Assembly: GCF_017313265.1 (NCBI RefSeq)
Contig: NZ_JAFLQZ010000013.1
Span: 1 to 64,000, forward strand
DNA length: 64,000 nt
Source of the DNA: Hymenobacter telluris
GTDB lineage: Bacteria > Bacteroidota > Bacteroidia > Cytophagales > Hymenobacteraceae
Direction: 5' to 3'
In this document: positions 5,918-14,432 of the stretch, piece after piece
How positions within the stretch are numbered: the first letter of the stretch is position 1
Layout: each line of letters starts with the position of its first letter
Position numbers and translations under genes: made by a program
The notes under the pieces: model-generated
Databases searched by the model: none
The model's input: the letters and a program-made list of their open reading frames with translations, nothing else
What the model was told of the DNA's origin: nothing

Positions 5918-7873
5918 TTAACGAGAGCCATATGTACCTGCCGGAGGTTGCAAGCCCTCCGCTGCTTTCATCAACCGCACTAACTCGGCCCGGTACCCCT
6001 CGGGGTCTTTGCCACGAGCTTCTTCGGCCAGCTTCGCCGTAGCCGCCCACGTGGCGTCGCCGCGGTATTCGGAAGCGCGCAACAACATGCCAAACTGGGC
6101 CACAGCAGCTGCGAAACGCAGGTTTTCAGAAGCGCGTTCCAACGAAACGGCCGACCCGCGCAATGTGCGCTCAAACAGTTTGCTGGTTTTGTCCTGGGGC
6201 TCTTTGTAGCGCAGCTTCACGGTCATCAGGTCGGCGGAGGCGGGGGCAGGGGTTTCGGCGGGGTTCTGCTGGTACTTCAGCTTGTCGATGGCGGCGGGGG
6301 CACCCACGGGCACCACTTCGTAGAGGGCCGTTACGGTGTGGCCGGCGCCCATTTCGCCGGCGTCTTTGCGGTCATTGTTGAAGTCTTCGGCGGCTAGGGT
6401 GCGGTTTTCGTAGCCAATGAGGCGGTACTCGCGCACCCGCGCTGGGTTGAACTCCACTTGCAGCTTCACGTCTTTGGCCAGCGTGAAGAGGGTGCCCCCG
6501 AACTGCCGCACCAGCACCCGCCGGGCCTCATCAAGGTTGTCGAGGTAGGCGTAGTTGCCATTGCCTTTATCCGCTAGCAGCTCCATTTTCTTGTCTTGGT
6601 AATTACCCTGGCCCACGCCCAGCACCGTCAGAAACACCCCCGATTCCCGTTCCTGTACAATCAGATGTTCTATGGCATCGTCGCTTTGCTCGCCCACATT
6701 GAAGTCGCCGTCGGTAGCCAGAATTACGCGGTTGTTGCCGTCTTTCTGAAAATTGTCGCGCGCCACTTGGTAAGCCAGCCGCAAACCCGCCCCGCCAGCC
6801 GTAGAGCCCCCAGCCCGTAGGTTGTCGATGGCGCGCATAATCTCGCTGCGTTTATTGCCGGCGGTAGGCGGCAGCACCAGCCCGGCCGCGCCGGCGTACA
6901 CCACCAGCGCCACCTTGTCTTGTGGGCGCAACTCCTTCACCAGCAGCCGCAAGCCAGCCTGCACCAGCGGCAGCCGGTCGTCGCCCATCATCGAGCCCGA
7001 CACGTCTACGAGGAATACCAGATTGGCCGGCGGCAGCTTGTCGGTGGCAACGGTTTTGCCTTGCAAACCCACGTTCACCAGTTGGTGCGTTGGGTTCCAG
7101 GGGCAGGCAGCCAGCTCGGTCGTAACGGAAAACGGCTCGGGACCAGTGGGCTGGGGGTAGTCGTACTGGAAGTAGTTCAGCATTTCCTCGATGCGCACGG
7201 CATCGGGTGGCGGGAGTTGGCCCTGATTGAGGAAGCGGCGCACGTTGGAGTAGCTGGCCGCATCCACATCAATGCTGAACGTGCTCAGCGGGTCTTTGGT
7301 AGCACTCCGAAAACCACCTTCCTGAGTGTGGGCATAGGTTTCGCCGACGCCGGGGGCGGGGCGCGGGGCAGCAACGTAGTCATTGCCCGACCACCCACTG
7401 ACTTTACTCTTGCGGGCGGGTGCAGCGGCGTCTCGAGCCTCGCCCCGGCCTGTGATTTGCACACCGGCTGCCTTTCCAGCCAACCCATCAGTAACTACTA
7501 CCTCGTTCAGTGTTCTGGAGTCGGGTTGCAGTGCAACGTTCAGCACTCGGTACTCCTTGCTGATTGTATGCTCTTGTGTCACATAGCCTACAGAACTGAT
7601 AATCAGCACCCGATGACCGGTAGGCATTACCAGCCGGTACCCACCGTCAGGAGCAGTGGAAACTCCAGTAGTGGTACCTTTCACTAGCACCGTTACGCCC
7701 GGAAGCCCTTGCCCAGTGGTACGGTCGGTGATGCGCCCACGCACCGTGAGCGTGTCGGGAGTGGGCGCGAGGCGGAACGTGGCGGCTAGCTTGGCGGGGC
7801 TACTTGTAGTGGCAGCTCCGACGGCCAAACTGCCCGCGGCAACCAGGAGCGGCAGAAGCAGAAAGTTTTTCAT
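5918..7873 (-). CDS. von Willebrand factor A protein with carboxypeptidase-regulatory domain
   Basis: 651 aa. Signal peptide to about residue 20, then a CarboxypepD_reg-like beta-sandwich (about 43-118, with VRGRITDRTTGQGLPGVTV), a linker, a vWF_A-type N-terminal region (YSNVRRFLNQGQLPPPDAVR at about 208-227), and a vWA domain with the MIDAS motif DVSGSM at 290-295. The C-terminal part matches the DUF3520-type region of YfbK-like proteins. It is an envelope protein that binds a divalent metal and probably a protein ligand; its role is unknown. ATG at 7873. Confidence 0.88.
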   Translation of the reverse strand: MKNFLLLPLLVAAGSLAVGAATTSSPAKLAATFRLAPTPDTLTVRGRITDRTTGQGLPGVTVLVKGTTTGVSTAPDGGYRLVMPTGHRVLIISSVGYVTQEHTISKEYRVLNVALQPDSRTLNEVVVTDGLAGKAAGVQITGRGEARDAAAPARKSKVSGWSGNDYVAAPRPAPGVGETYAHTQEGGFRSATKDPLSTFSIDVDAASYSNVRRFLNQGQLPPPDAVRIEEMLNYFQYDYPQPTGPEPFSVTTELAACPWNPTHQLVNVGLQGKTVATDKLPPANLVFLVDVSGSMMGDDRLPLVQAGLRLLVKELRPQDKVALVVYAGAAGLVLPPTAGNKRSEIMRAIDNLRAGGSTAGGAGLRLAYQVARDNFQKDGNNRVILATDGDFNVGEQSDDAIEHLIVQERESGVFLTVLGVGQGNYQDKKMELLADKGNGNYAYLDNLDEARRVLVRQFGGTLFTLAKDVKLQVEFNPARVREYRLIGYENRTLAAEDFNNDRKDAGEMGAGHTVTALYEVVPVGAPAAIDKLKYQQNPAETPAPASADLMTVKLRYKEPQDKTSKLFERTLRGSAVSLERASENLRFAAAVAQFGMLLRASEYRGDATWAATAKLAEEARGKDPEGYRAELVRLMKAAEGLQPPAGTYGSR

Positions 7874-8019
7874 AACAGGCGGGGGTTAGTGAACCGGATA
7901 CCTGTCTGATGCTCACGCCTTCTGGATTCCACACCGCTTGGAAAAAGTTTTTGCCGCCCCCGCAAACAGCTACTAGCCGGAGTCGGCGGCTCTGCCTGAG
8001 TTGGGTGCTTACAAGCAGC

Positions 8020-8050
8020 TTGGCAGTTCCCGGCGGTGCGTGTACCTTTG
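8020..8050 (+). promoter_or_regulatory. glyA promoter, Bacteroidota type
   Basis: -33 TTG at 8020-8022 and a perfect -7 element TACCTTTG at 8043-8050, 20 bases apart. Only 5 bases separate the -7 element from the glyA ATG (8056), so the transcript would have almost no 5' UTR. Confidence 0.7.
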
Positions 8051-8055
8051 AACCT

Positions 8056-9348
8056 ATGGAAACGCAAGCCCCGACCCTCGCCCAAGACACTGCCATCTTC
8101 AACCTGATTCAGCGCGAAAAAGAGCGGCAAACGCACGGTATTGAACTGATTGCCTCCGAGAACTACGTTTCGGAGCAAGTGATGCGGGCGCAGGGCTCCA
8201 TCCTGACCAACAAATACGCCGAGGGCCTGCCCGGCAAGCGCTACTACGGTGGCTGCGAAATCGTGGACCAGATCGAGCAGCTAGCCATTGACCGGGCCAA
8301 GGAGCTGTTTGGGGTGGAATGGGTGAACGTGCAGCCGCACTCCGGCGCGCAGGCCAACGCCGCCGTGATGCTGGCTGTTCTCAACCCCGGCGACAAAATT
8401 CTGGGCTTCGACCTCAGCCACGGTGGGCACCTCACCCACGGTTCGCCGGTGAACTTCTCGGGCAAGCTCTACAAGCCCACGTTCTATGGCGTGGAGCCTG
8501 AAACCGGCCTCATCGACTGGGAAAAGGTGAAGGCTACGGCTCGCCAGGAGCAGCCCAAGCTCATCATTTGCGGGGCCTCGGCCTACTCCCGCGACTGGGA
8601 CTACAAAGCCCTGCGCGAAGCCGCCGACGAAGTAGGCGCCCTGCTGCTGGCCGATATTTCGCACCCCAGCGGCCTGATTGCCAAAGGCTTGTTGAACAAC
8701 CCGTTCGATTATTGCCACATCGTTACCACGACCACGCACAAGACTTTGCGCGGTCCGCGTGGTGGCCTCATCATGCTGGGCAAAGACTTTGAAAACCCCT
8801 TTGGGCTGAAGACGCCGAAAGGCGAGCTGCGCATGATGTCGGCGCTGCTGGACTCGGGCGTATTCCCTGGCACTCAGGGCGGCCCGCTGGAGCACGTTAT
8901 TGGTGCGAAGGCCGTGGCGTTTGGTGAGGCCCTGAGCGACACGTACACCGAATACACGCAGCAGGTAATCCGCAACGCGCAGGCGCTGGCCAAGGGCTTC
9001 ACCGACCGGGGCTACCAGATTATTTCGGGCGGCACCGACAACCACCTCATGCTGATTGACTTGCGCAGCAAGGGCCTCAGCGGTAAGCTCGCCGAAAACA
9101 CCCTCATCAAGGCCGACATCACCATCAACAAGAACATGGTGCCCTTTGATGACAAGTCGCCCTTCGTGACCAGCGGCATGCGCATCGGCTCGGCGGCCGT
9201 TACCACCCGCGGCCTGCGCGAAACCGACATGGCCCGCATCGTGGACCTGATTGACGACGTGCTGATGCACAACGACGACGACGCCTACCTGCTGCGCGTG
9301 CGCGGCCAGGTAAACGAGTGGATGCAGCAGTTTCCGCTCTTCGCTTAA
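8056..9348 (+). CDS. glyA: Serine hydroxymethyltransferase
   Basis: 430 aa, normal length. A PLP enzyme interconverting serine and glycine with tetrahydrofolate, supplying one-carbon units. Conserved motifs: HGIELIASENYVSE (27-40), the SGAQAN loop near 96-101, the PLP lysine K229 in TTTTHKTLRGPRGG, and VTSGMRIGSAAVTTRG near the C-terminus. The ATG at 8056 fits the family N-terminus and lies just after a perfect promoter element; an upstream in-frame start at 7909 is rejected. Confidence 0.97.
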   Translation: METQAPTLAQDTAIFNLIQREKERQTHGIELIASENYVSEQVMRAQGSILTNKYAEGLPGKRYYGGCEIVDQIEQLAIDRAKELFGVEWVNVQPHSGAQANAAVMLAVLNPGDKILGFDLSHGGHLTHGSPVNFSGKLYKPTFYGVEPETGLIDWEKVKATARQEQPKLIICGASAYSRDWDYKALREAADEVGALLLADISHPSGLIAKGLLNNPFDYCHIVTTTTHKTLRGPRGGLIMLGKDFENPFGLKTPKGELRMMSALLDSGVFPGTQGGPLEHVIGAKAVAFGEALSDTYTEYTQQVIRNAQALAKGFTDRGYQIISGGTDNHLMLIDLRSKGLSGKLAENTLIKADITINKNMVPFDDKSPFVTSGMRIGSAAVTTRGLRETDMARIVDLIDDVLMHNDDDAYLLRVRGQVNEWMQQFPLFA

Positions 9349-9353
9349 TTAAC

Positions 9354-9488
9354 GAGTAACTGAGTAGCGGAGTAACTGAGTATTCGTGCTTGTATGTTGA
9401 CGGCAACATCTTATTAGCCGCCAATTTCGTTTGTGCTTTACTTCTCTTGCCTTTCGGCTTACTCAGTTACTCCGCTACTCAGTTACTC
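9354..9488. repeat. Intergenic palindrome, perfect 29-bp arms
   Basis: Arms 9354-9382 and 9460-9488 are exact complements around 77 bases. Each arm contains GAGTAACTGAGTA twice, a tandem repeat with a 3-base interruption. The left arm starts 6 bases after the glyA stop; the right arm ends 60 bases before the tatC ATG. Confidence 0.9.
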
Positions 9489-9548
9489 TCCCCCGTGGAT
9501 CAACAACACCTTTCTTCCGGGCACCCCGTAACGGGGCAACAGCCGGAA

Positions 9549-10367
9549 ATGTCTTTTATCGACCACCTGGAGGCGTTGCGGTGGCACATCATCCGCTCAG
9601 CCATTGCCATTGTCGTCTTTACCACCGCCGCATTTCTGGCCAAGGATTTCCTGTTTCACGACCTGATTCTGGGGCCTTCCCGGGGTGACTTCTGGACTTA
9701 CCGCGCCTTTTGCAAGTTCGGTGAGTGGATTCACGCCGAGGGCTTGTGTATCGGGGAGCCCACGTTTGATTTGCAGAACCGCCAGATGAGCGGGCAGCTG
9801 ACCATGCACATCAGCTCGTCGTTTGTGGTGGGGCTGGCCCTGGCGTTTCCGTACACGTTCTGGGAAATCTGGCGCTTTATTAAGCCGGGGCTTTACCCGC
9901 ACGAGCAAGCCAACTCGCGCGGTGCGGTGTTTTTCGTGTCGGTGCTGTTTATTATCGGGTTGCTGTTCGGGTACTTCATTGCCGCGCCGCTTAGTATCAA
10001 CTTCCTGGCGTCGTATCAGCTGGATTCGACCATCGAAAACCAGATTGACTTGCAGAGCTACATCAGCACGCTAACCACCATGAGCTTGTCGTGCGCCGGG
10101 GTGTTTGAGCTGCCCATGATTGTGTTCTTCCTGGCCAAGGCCGGCATCGTGACGCCCGAAATCATGCGCCTGTACCGCAAGCACGCCATTGTGGTTATCC
10201 TGGTTATTGCGGCCGTTATTACCCCACCCGACATTTCAGCCCAAATCATCGTCACGATTCCAATTGTGCTGCTCTATGAGCTGAGTATCAACATTGCCCG
10301 TGTGGTAACCCGCAACCGCACCAAGATGCTCAACGACCGGCTGGCTGAAAACGGCGGCGTTTCCTGA
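9549..10367 (+). CDS. tatC: Sec-independent protein translocase TatC
   Basis: 272 aa. Core membrane subunit of the twin-arginine translocation system, which exports folded proteins. Starts MSFIDHLEALRWHIIRS, the TatC N-terminal signature, with six hydrophobic segments and the conserved FELPMIVFFLAKAGIVTP region. The periplasmic loop after TM1 is longer than in E. coli, as in other Bacteroidota. ATG 9549 is chosen; a GTG at 9495 would add 18 residues, and anything further upstream runs into the palindrome. No tatA is in the window. Confidence 0.95.
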   Translation: MSFIDHLEALRWHIIRSAIAIVVFTTAAFLAKDFLFHDLILGPSRGDFWTYRAFCKFGEWIHAEGLCIGEPTFDLQNRQMSGQLTMHISSSFVVGLALAFPYTFWEIWRFIKPGLYPHEQANSRGAVFFVSVLFIIGLLFGYFIAAPLSINFLASYQLDSTIENQIDLQSYISTLTTMSLSCAGVFELPMIVFFLAKAGIVTPEIMRLYRKHAIVVILVIAAVITPPDISAQIIVTIPIVLLYELSINIARVVTRNRTKMLNDRLAENGGVS

Positions 10368-10472
10368 TATGCTGATTGATAAGCTGTTTACGAAACCGTT
10401 TATCCTATTTCAGTAACCCAACAGAAAGCAGCGCTTCAACCAGTAGCACCTTGTCAATCAGTATATTACTTC

Positions 10473-10919
10473 ATGAGTACACCAACTAACCAAGCCATTG
10501 CCATCGGCTCCGACCACGCCGGCTTCGAATACAAGCAGATGCTGGCCCACTGGCTGCGCGACAACGGCTACGAAGTGCGCGACTTCGGCACTCACTCCCC
10601 CGACTCAGTGGATTACCCCGACTTTGTGCACCCGCTGGCCGAGGCCATTACGGGTGGCGAGTTGGAGCGGGGAATTTTGGTTTGCGGCTCAGCCAACGGC
10701 GTATGCATCACCGCCAACAAGCACCGGGGTATTCGGGCCGCCATTGCCTGGGAGCCGGAGCTGGCCGAGTTGGCCCGCCAGCACAACGATGCCAACATTA
10801 TCTGCGTGCCGGCTCGTTTTATCAGCGAGGAAAACGCCCGCGCCATTGTAAGCCAGTTTCTGAACACCGCCTTTGAGGGGGGCCGCCACCAAACTCGGGT
10901 AAACAAGATTAATTGCTAA
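10473..10919 (+). CDS. rpiB: Ribose 5-phosphate isomerase B
   Basis: 148 aa, typical RpiB/LacAB length. Interconverts ribose 5-phosphate and ribulose 5-phosphate in the pentose phosphate pathway. Motifs: AIGSDHAGFEYKQ at the N-terminus, DYPDFVHPLA, and the active-site CGSANGVCITANK containing the catalytic cysteine, followed by GIRAAIAW. The stop codon overlaps the left arm of a palindrome. It stands alone, convergent with the next gene. Confidence 0.95.
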   Translation: MSTPTNQAIAIGSDHAGFEYKQMLAHWLRDNGYEVRDFGTHSPDSVDYPDFVHPLAEAITGGELERGILVCGSANGVCITANKHRGIRAAIAWEPELAELARQHNDANIICVPARFISEENARAIVSQFLNTAFEGGRHQTRVNKINC

Positions 10920-11002
10920 TTGCTGAAGGGCTGCTTGTTGAATTGTTGGCGATACTTCGAGTATTGTGCCTAACCATTTAACAAGCAGCCCTTCAGCAAT
11001 TA
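10917..11002. repeat. Intergenic palindrome, 24-bp arms overlapping the rpiB stop
   Basis: Arms 10917-10940 and 10979-11002 match at 23 of 24 with a 38-base spacer. The left arm begins with the TAA stop of rpiB. The flank also repeats AATTGCT. It lies between convergent genes. Confidence 0.88.
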
Positions 11003-11013
11003 ACACTTAACCC

Positions 11014-12426
11014 TCATTTCAACTCATACACCCGCGGAGTAGCGGTTGGCTGGTAACGTCCGAAGATGGCGGGCACTTTGTATTGCAATTCAGTCCAGCG
11101 GTTGGTTTGGTCGATTACCATGGTAGGCGGGACGGTGGAGAGGTTGCGGGAAAGCCGATAGACGCCGGCATATTCACTGAGGTGGCCAAAGTCGGCCTGC
11201 GCCAGCCGCCAATCCAGGTAAGGCGACCCCACAGAATTGTTGAGGTAGGGCCGCATATCATCGCCAAGTACCAGCAGGCGTTGGCCTTGCACTTTGGCGT
11301 AGCGGGCGCTGGGCTGCACGGCGTAGCGCGCTTCGGCAGGGAAACGCAATAGGCCTTCCAGGTGTAGCACCTCACGGTAGCGCACACTTACCACGCACCC
11401 GAGCACCGCCAGAAACAGCATTTCCATTACCCACATCCGGGGAGCCTTCTGCCACAGATACAGGCTGAAATACGTAATGGGAGGCAGCAGCAACCCCACG
11501 GAGCCCGGTGCCGTGCCCCGGCCAACGGCCATCATCAGCACTGCCACCAGCAGCCATACCAGCATCAGTTGTTGGAACTTCACCTGGAAAACCAGCCCTA
11601 GCGCGGTAGTGAACGAGCGGGCCAGCGCCAGCAGCAGCACCGCTCCCGGTAGCACCAGCAGCTTCCATTGCAGCGGCAGCGGCAGGCCGTCGGCCCCCAT
11701 TACCAGACCACTCAGTGTGGGAGCCAAGTGAAACTGCCGGAAAGCTGGTATTGCGTCGCTATACAGAAAGAACGTGGCAGCCACCGCATACGGGAACCCG
11801 AAGCCGCACAGCAGCAGCAAAAAGCTCCGGAACGAATTGGCAGCGAATACAATAACGGCAAACAAGCCCACCAGCAGAAACAGCGCCAGCGGCAGGTAGC
11901 ACAGCGCCGCCACGCCCACCAGAAACCCCGCCCGAAACAGCCGGCGGTTGTCGTAGCCCTCCCGCGAGGTAGGCAACATGGCGCTGAGCCCCAGGATAAT
12001 AAACGTGTGCCCCAGCAGCAGCGGCGACAAAGTGTCGAGGTCGGTGGTGGCGCTGGCAAGTACCAGGTAGGTGAGGGCAGCTACGTAACCCCGCTCGGGG
12101 TGTACGTCGGCGCGGTTGAGCACGAAGTTGAGGCGCAACGCCTGAACGAGCAGCAGCGCAAAGGCTAGCACGCGGTACAGCCACAGCGGGCGGGAGGCCA
12201 CCACATCCAGGGCGGCAAACAGCACGGCCGCCAACGGGGCAGTGGCATCGTACAGGTCGCGGTAGGGCAGCGCGCCGGCGTGCAGCCGCTCACCTACCAG
12301 CATGGCTCGCAGCTCAGCCATGGTAAGTGGTACCCCCAGCCACAGCAGCGGCAGGCGCACGGCCAATACCACCAATAACAGCACAATCAGGCGCGTGGGT
12401 AGCGGACTCTTAAAAAATTGAAGCAA
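11014..12426 (-). CDS. Polytopic membrane protein of unknown function (DUF6427-like)
   Basis: 470 aa with roughly ten hydrophobic segments. The N-terminal part, with LGERLHAG-like MLVGERLHAGALPYRDLYDATAP (written here in part), resembles the uncharacterised DUF6427 group and loosely the luminal loop of GT-C glycosyltransferases, but no catalytic motif can be named. The start codon is TTG at 12426: the first ATG downstream would delete the first membrane helix. The C-terminus ATPRVYELK is followed at once by a palindrome. Role unknown. Confidence 0.7.
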   Translation of the reverse strand: MLQFFKSPLPTRLIVLLLVVLAVRLPLLWLGVPLTMAELRAMLVGERLHAGALPYRDLYDATAPLAAVLFAALDVVASRPLWLYRVLAFALLLVQALRLNFVLNRADVHPERGYVAALTYLVLASATTDLDTLSPLLLGHTFIILGLSAMLPTSREGYDNRRLFRAGFLVGVAALCYLPLALFLLVGLFAVIVFAANSFRSFLLLLCGFGFPYAVAATFFLYSDAIPAFRQFHLAPTLSGLVMGADGLPLPLQWKLLVLPGAVLLLALARSFTTALGLVFQVKFQQLMLVWLLVAVLMMAVGRGTAPGSVGLLLPPITYFSLYLWQKAPRMWVMEMLFLAVLGCVVSVRYREVLHLEGLLRFPAEARYAVQPSARYAKVQGQRLLVLGDDMRPYLNNSVGSPYLDWRLAQADFGHLSEYAGVYRLSRNLSTVPPTMVIDQTNRWTELQYKVPAIFGRYQPTATPRVYELK

Positions 12427-12610
12427 GTGAAGGCAGGTGGCTTAGGATCTGGAGGAAGCTTGGAAAGGCGGGGCCTTTGCTGGGTAAAGGTACGTTCAAC
12501 AGGGTAGTGGTTTCCAGTGGGCCAGCCGGCACCAGGTGCACTTCCTAGTTACCGGCCCAGTTGTGAGCTGCAAAAAACCACGTACCCAAGACCCTAAGCC
12601 CCTAAGTTCC

Positions 12611-12618
12611 TATCTTTG
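12611..12618 (+). promoter_or_regulatory. rbfA -7 element TATCTTTG
   Basis: A perfect TAnnTTTG ending 9 bases before the rbfA ATG, implying a very short leader. No clear TTG at the usual -33 distance. Confidence 0.55.
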
Positions 12619-12627
12619 TCAACTCTT

Positions 12628-13065
12628 ATGGAAAGCAAACGACAGCAAAAAGTATCGAGCCTGTTACAGCAGGAACTGGCCACCGTGTTTCAGCGCGACC
12701 TGCCGCACCTGTTTCCGGGCCTTGCACCAGGTATTGTGGGCGTGCGGGTTTCGCCCGACCTGGGCGTGGCCCGCGTGTACCTGAGCCAGCTGCTGATGCG
12801 TGAAGGTAGCGGCCAGGAAATGCTGGACATGGTGCACGACAACCAGAAACTCATCCGGCAGGCCCTCGCCAAGCGCGTCCGCCAGACCCTGCGTATCGTG
12901 CCGGATCTGGTGTTCTTCCTCGACGATTCGGCGGCATATGCGGCCAAGATGGATGAGGTATTTGGCAAGCTCGACATTCCGAACGCCGAGCCCGACGCCA
13001 ACGAACAGCCCGACGCCGAAGCCCCCAAACGCCCCCGGCTTTTCAAAGACGATAGTGAGTCGTGA
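12628..13065 (+). CDS. rbfA: Ribosome-binding factor A
   Basis: 145 aa. Binds the 30S subunit late in assembly and helps 16S rRNA maturation. The KH-like fold is recognised from SKRQQKVSSLLQQELATVFQR, VSPDLGVARVYLS and LRIVPDLVFFLDDS. The tail after about residue 117 is acidic and proline-rich, an extension seen in other Bacteroidota RbfA. The start ATG at 12628 follows a -7 promoter element by 9 bases; a start four codons earlier would fall inside that element. Confidence 0.93.
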   Translation: MESKRQQKVSSLLQQELATVFQRDLPHLFPGLAPGIVGVRVSPDLGVARVYLSQLLMREGSGQEMLDMVHDNQKLIRQALAKRVRQTLRIVPDLVFFLDDSAAYAAKMDEVFGKLDIPNAEPDANEQPDAEAPKRPRLFKDDSES

Positions 13066-13068
13066 GAT

Positions 13069-13148
13069 AGTGAAATGGTGAAATAGTGAGCTTTCGTGCT
13101 GACTATTACGCCATCAGAACATCCAACTCACCATTTCACCATTTCACT
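13069..13148. repeat. Intergenic palindrome, 22-bp arms
   Basis: Arms 13069-13090 and 13127-13148 match at 21 of 22. Each arm contains two copies of a GTGAAAT word. The left arm begins 4 bases after the rbfA stop and the right arm ends 12 bases before the next gene. Confidence 0.88.
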
Positions 13149-13159
13149 AGTTCACCTCC

Positions 13160-13969
13160 TTGCATTACGACCCGATAAAACGCTCTTTGGGCGAGGTCTT
13201 CAACCGCACCCCGCTGCTGCGGCGCCTGTTCTATCACCTGCTCGACTTGCTGCTGCTGCGCACCTGGCACGTACACCGGGAGCTGCGCCAATGGGCCAAG
13301 GGCCGCACCAATGAGCCGCTGAACATTCTGGATGCTGGTTCCGGCTACGGGCAGTACACCTACTGGCTGTCGGGGCTGAGTGAGAAGTGGCACATTCTGG
13401 CCGTGGATGTGAAAGACGAGCAGATTGCCGATTCCAATAAGTTCTTCCGCGAAATCGGACGGACCAACGTGCAGTTTGCCGTGCAAGACCTGGTGCTGTA
13501 TCAGGAGCCCAACACCTTTGATATGGCCTTGTCGGTGGACGTAATGGAGCACATTCTGGAAGACGTGGAAGTGTTCCGCAACGTGCACGCCTCCCTCAAG
13601 GACGGCGGTATGCTGCTCATTTCCACCCCCTCCGACCAAGGCGGCTCCGACGTGCATTCCGACGGGGAAACCAGCTTTATCGAAGAGCACGTGCGCGACG
13701 GCTACAACATTCACGAGATTCAGCAGAAGCTGCGCACCGCCGGCTTCGAGCGGATTGAGGCGCAGTACAGCTACGGCGAGCCGGGCCAGATTTCGTGGCG
13801 CCTGAGCATGAAGTACCCGATTCTGATGCTCGGTAAGTCGAAGCTGTTTTTCCTGCTGCTGCCGTTCTATTACCTCATCACGTTCCCGTTCTGCTTGCTA
13901 CTAAACTGGCTCGACGCCAACACCAAGCACGACTCCGGCACCGGCCTGATTGTGAAAGCCTGGAAGTAG
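13160..13969 (+). CDS. Class I SAM-dependent methyltransferase with C-terminal hydrophobic segment
   Basis: 269 aa. Motif I is ILDAGSGYGQYTYWL (near residues 55-69), followed by LAVDVKDEQIADSN and an ALSVDVMEHILEDVEVF motif, as in Methyltransf_11/25 proteins. After the catalytic domain, FFLLLPFYYLITFPFCLLL is a probable membrane anchor, suggesting a lipid or membrane substrate. The start is TTG at 13160; no ATG is available before motif I without a serious truncation. Substrate unknown. Confidence 0.82.
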   Translation: MHYDPIKRSLGEVFNRTPLLRRLFYHLLDLLLLRTWHVHRELRQWAKGRTNEPLNILDAGSGYGQYTYWLSGLSEKWHILAVDVKDEQIADSNKFFREIGRTNVQFAVQDLVLYQEPNTFDMALSVDVMEHILEDVEVFRNVHASLKDGGMLLISTPSDQGGSDVHSDGETSFIEEHVRDGYNIHEIQQKLRTAGFERIEAQYSYGEPGQISWRLSMKYPILMLGKSKLFFLLLPFYYLITFPFCLLLNWLDANTKHDSGTGLIVKAWK

Positions 13970-14046
13970 ACCTTTTGCGCCCGGCGGCGTATCTTGGAGC
14001 AATTCGTGCTGTTTTCAATCCTCTTACTCTCCCTGTTTTCTGTGCA

Positions 14047-14382
14047 ATGGCGGACAAGAACGATTTTTCGGAATTATTAGCAGAGATGCTGATTCGGATG
14101 GATCGGCAGCAAGAGGAAATCCACCAGACCAATACCATCCTGCGCACTGTAGCCGACGTGCAAACGCGGATGCTCACCCAGATGGAGCTGATTTACACCA
14201 ATCAGCAGCAGTCCAACGACCGACAAGAGCAGTTCAATGAGCGCCAGGAAAAGCTGAACACCGAGGTGCTTGCCGAACTGCGCGAAATCAAAACTGATTT
14301 ACGCGAGATAAAAGAGGTGATTCTCAACAACCATGAGGAGCGCCTGCGCCGGCTGGAAGAATTTATGCGTCGCGCCAGCTAG
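14047..14382 (+). CDS. Small coiled-coil protein
   Basis: 111 aa. No known domain recognised. Nearly the entire length is Gln/Glu/Arg-rich heptad sequence, for example LNTEVLAELREIKTDLREIK, predicting a soluble coiled coil. ATG 14047 is preferred to one at 13975, which adds a poorly conserved-looking stretch. It precedes the LolC/E-like permease by 50 bases and may be cotranscribed. Confidence 0.6.
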   Translation: MADKNDFSELLAEMLIRMDRQQEEIHQTNTILRTVADVQTRMLTQMELIYTNQQQSNDRQEQFNERQEKLNTEVLAELREIKTDLREIKEVILNNHEERLRRLEEFMRRAS

Positions 14383-14432
14383 AATAGTATTCTCTCACAA
14401 CCAATCTGTTAAGCCCACCCCGCACGCCCCGC

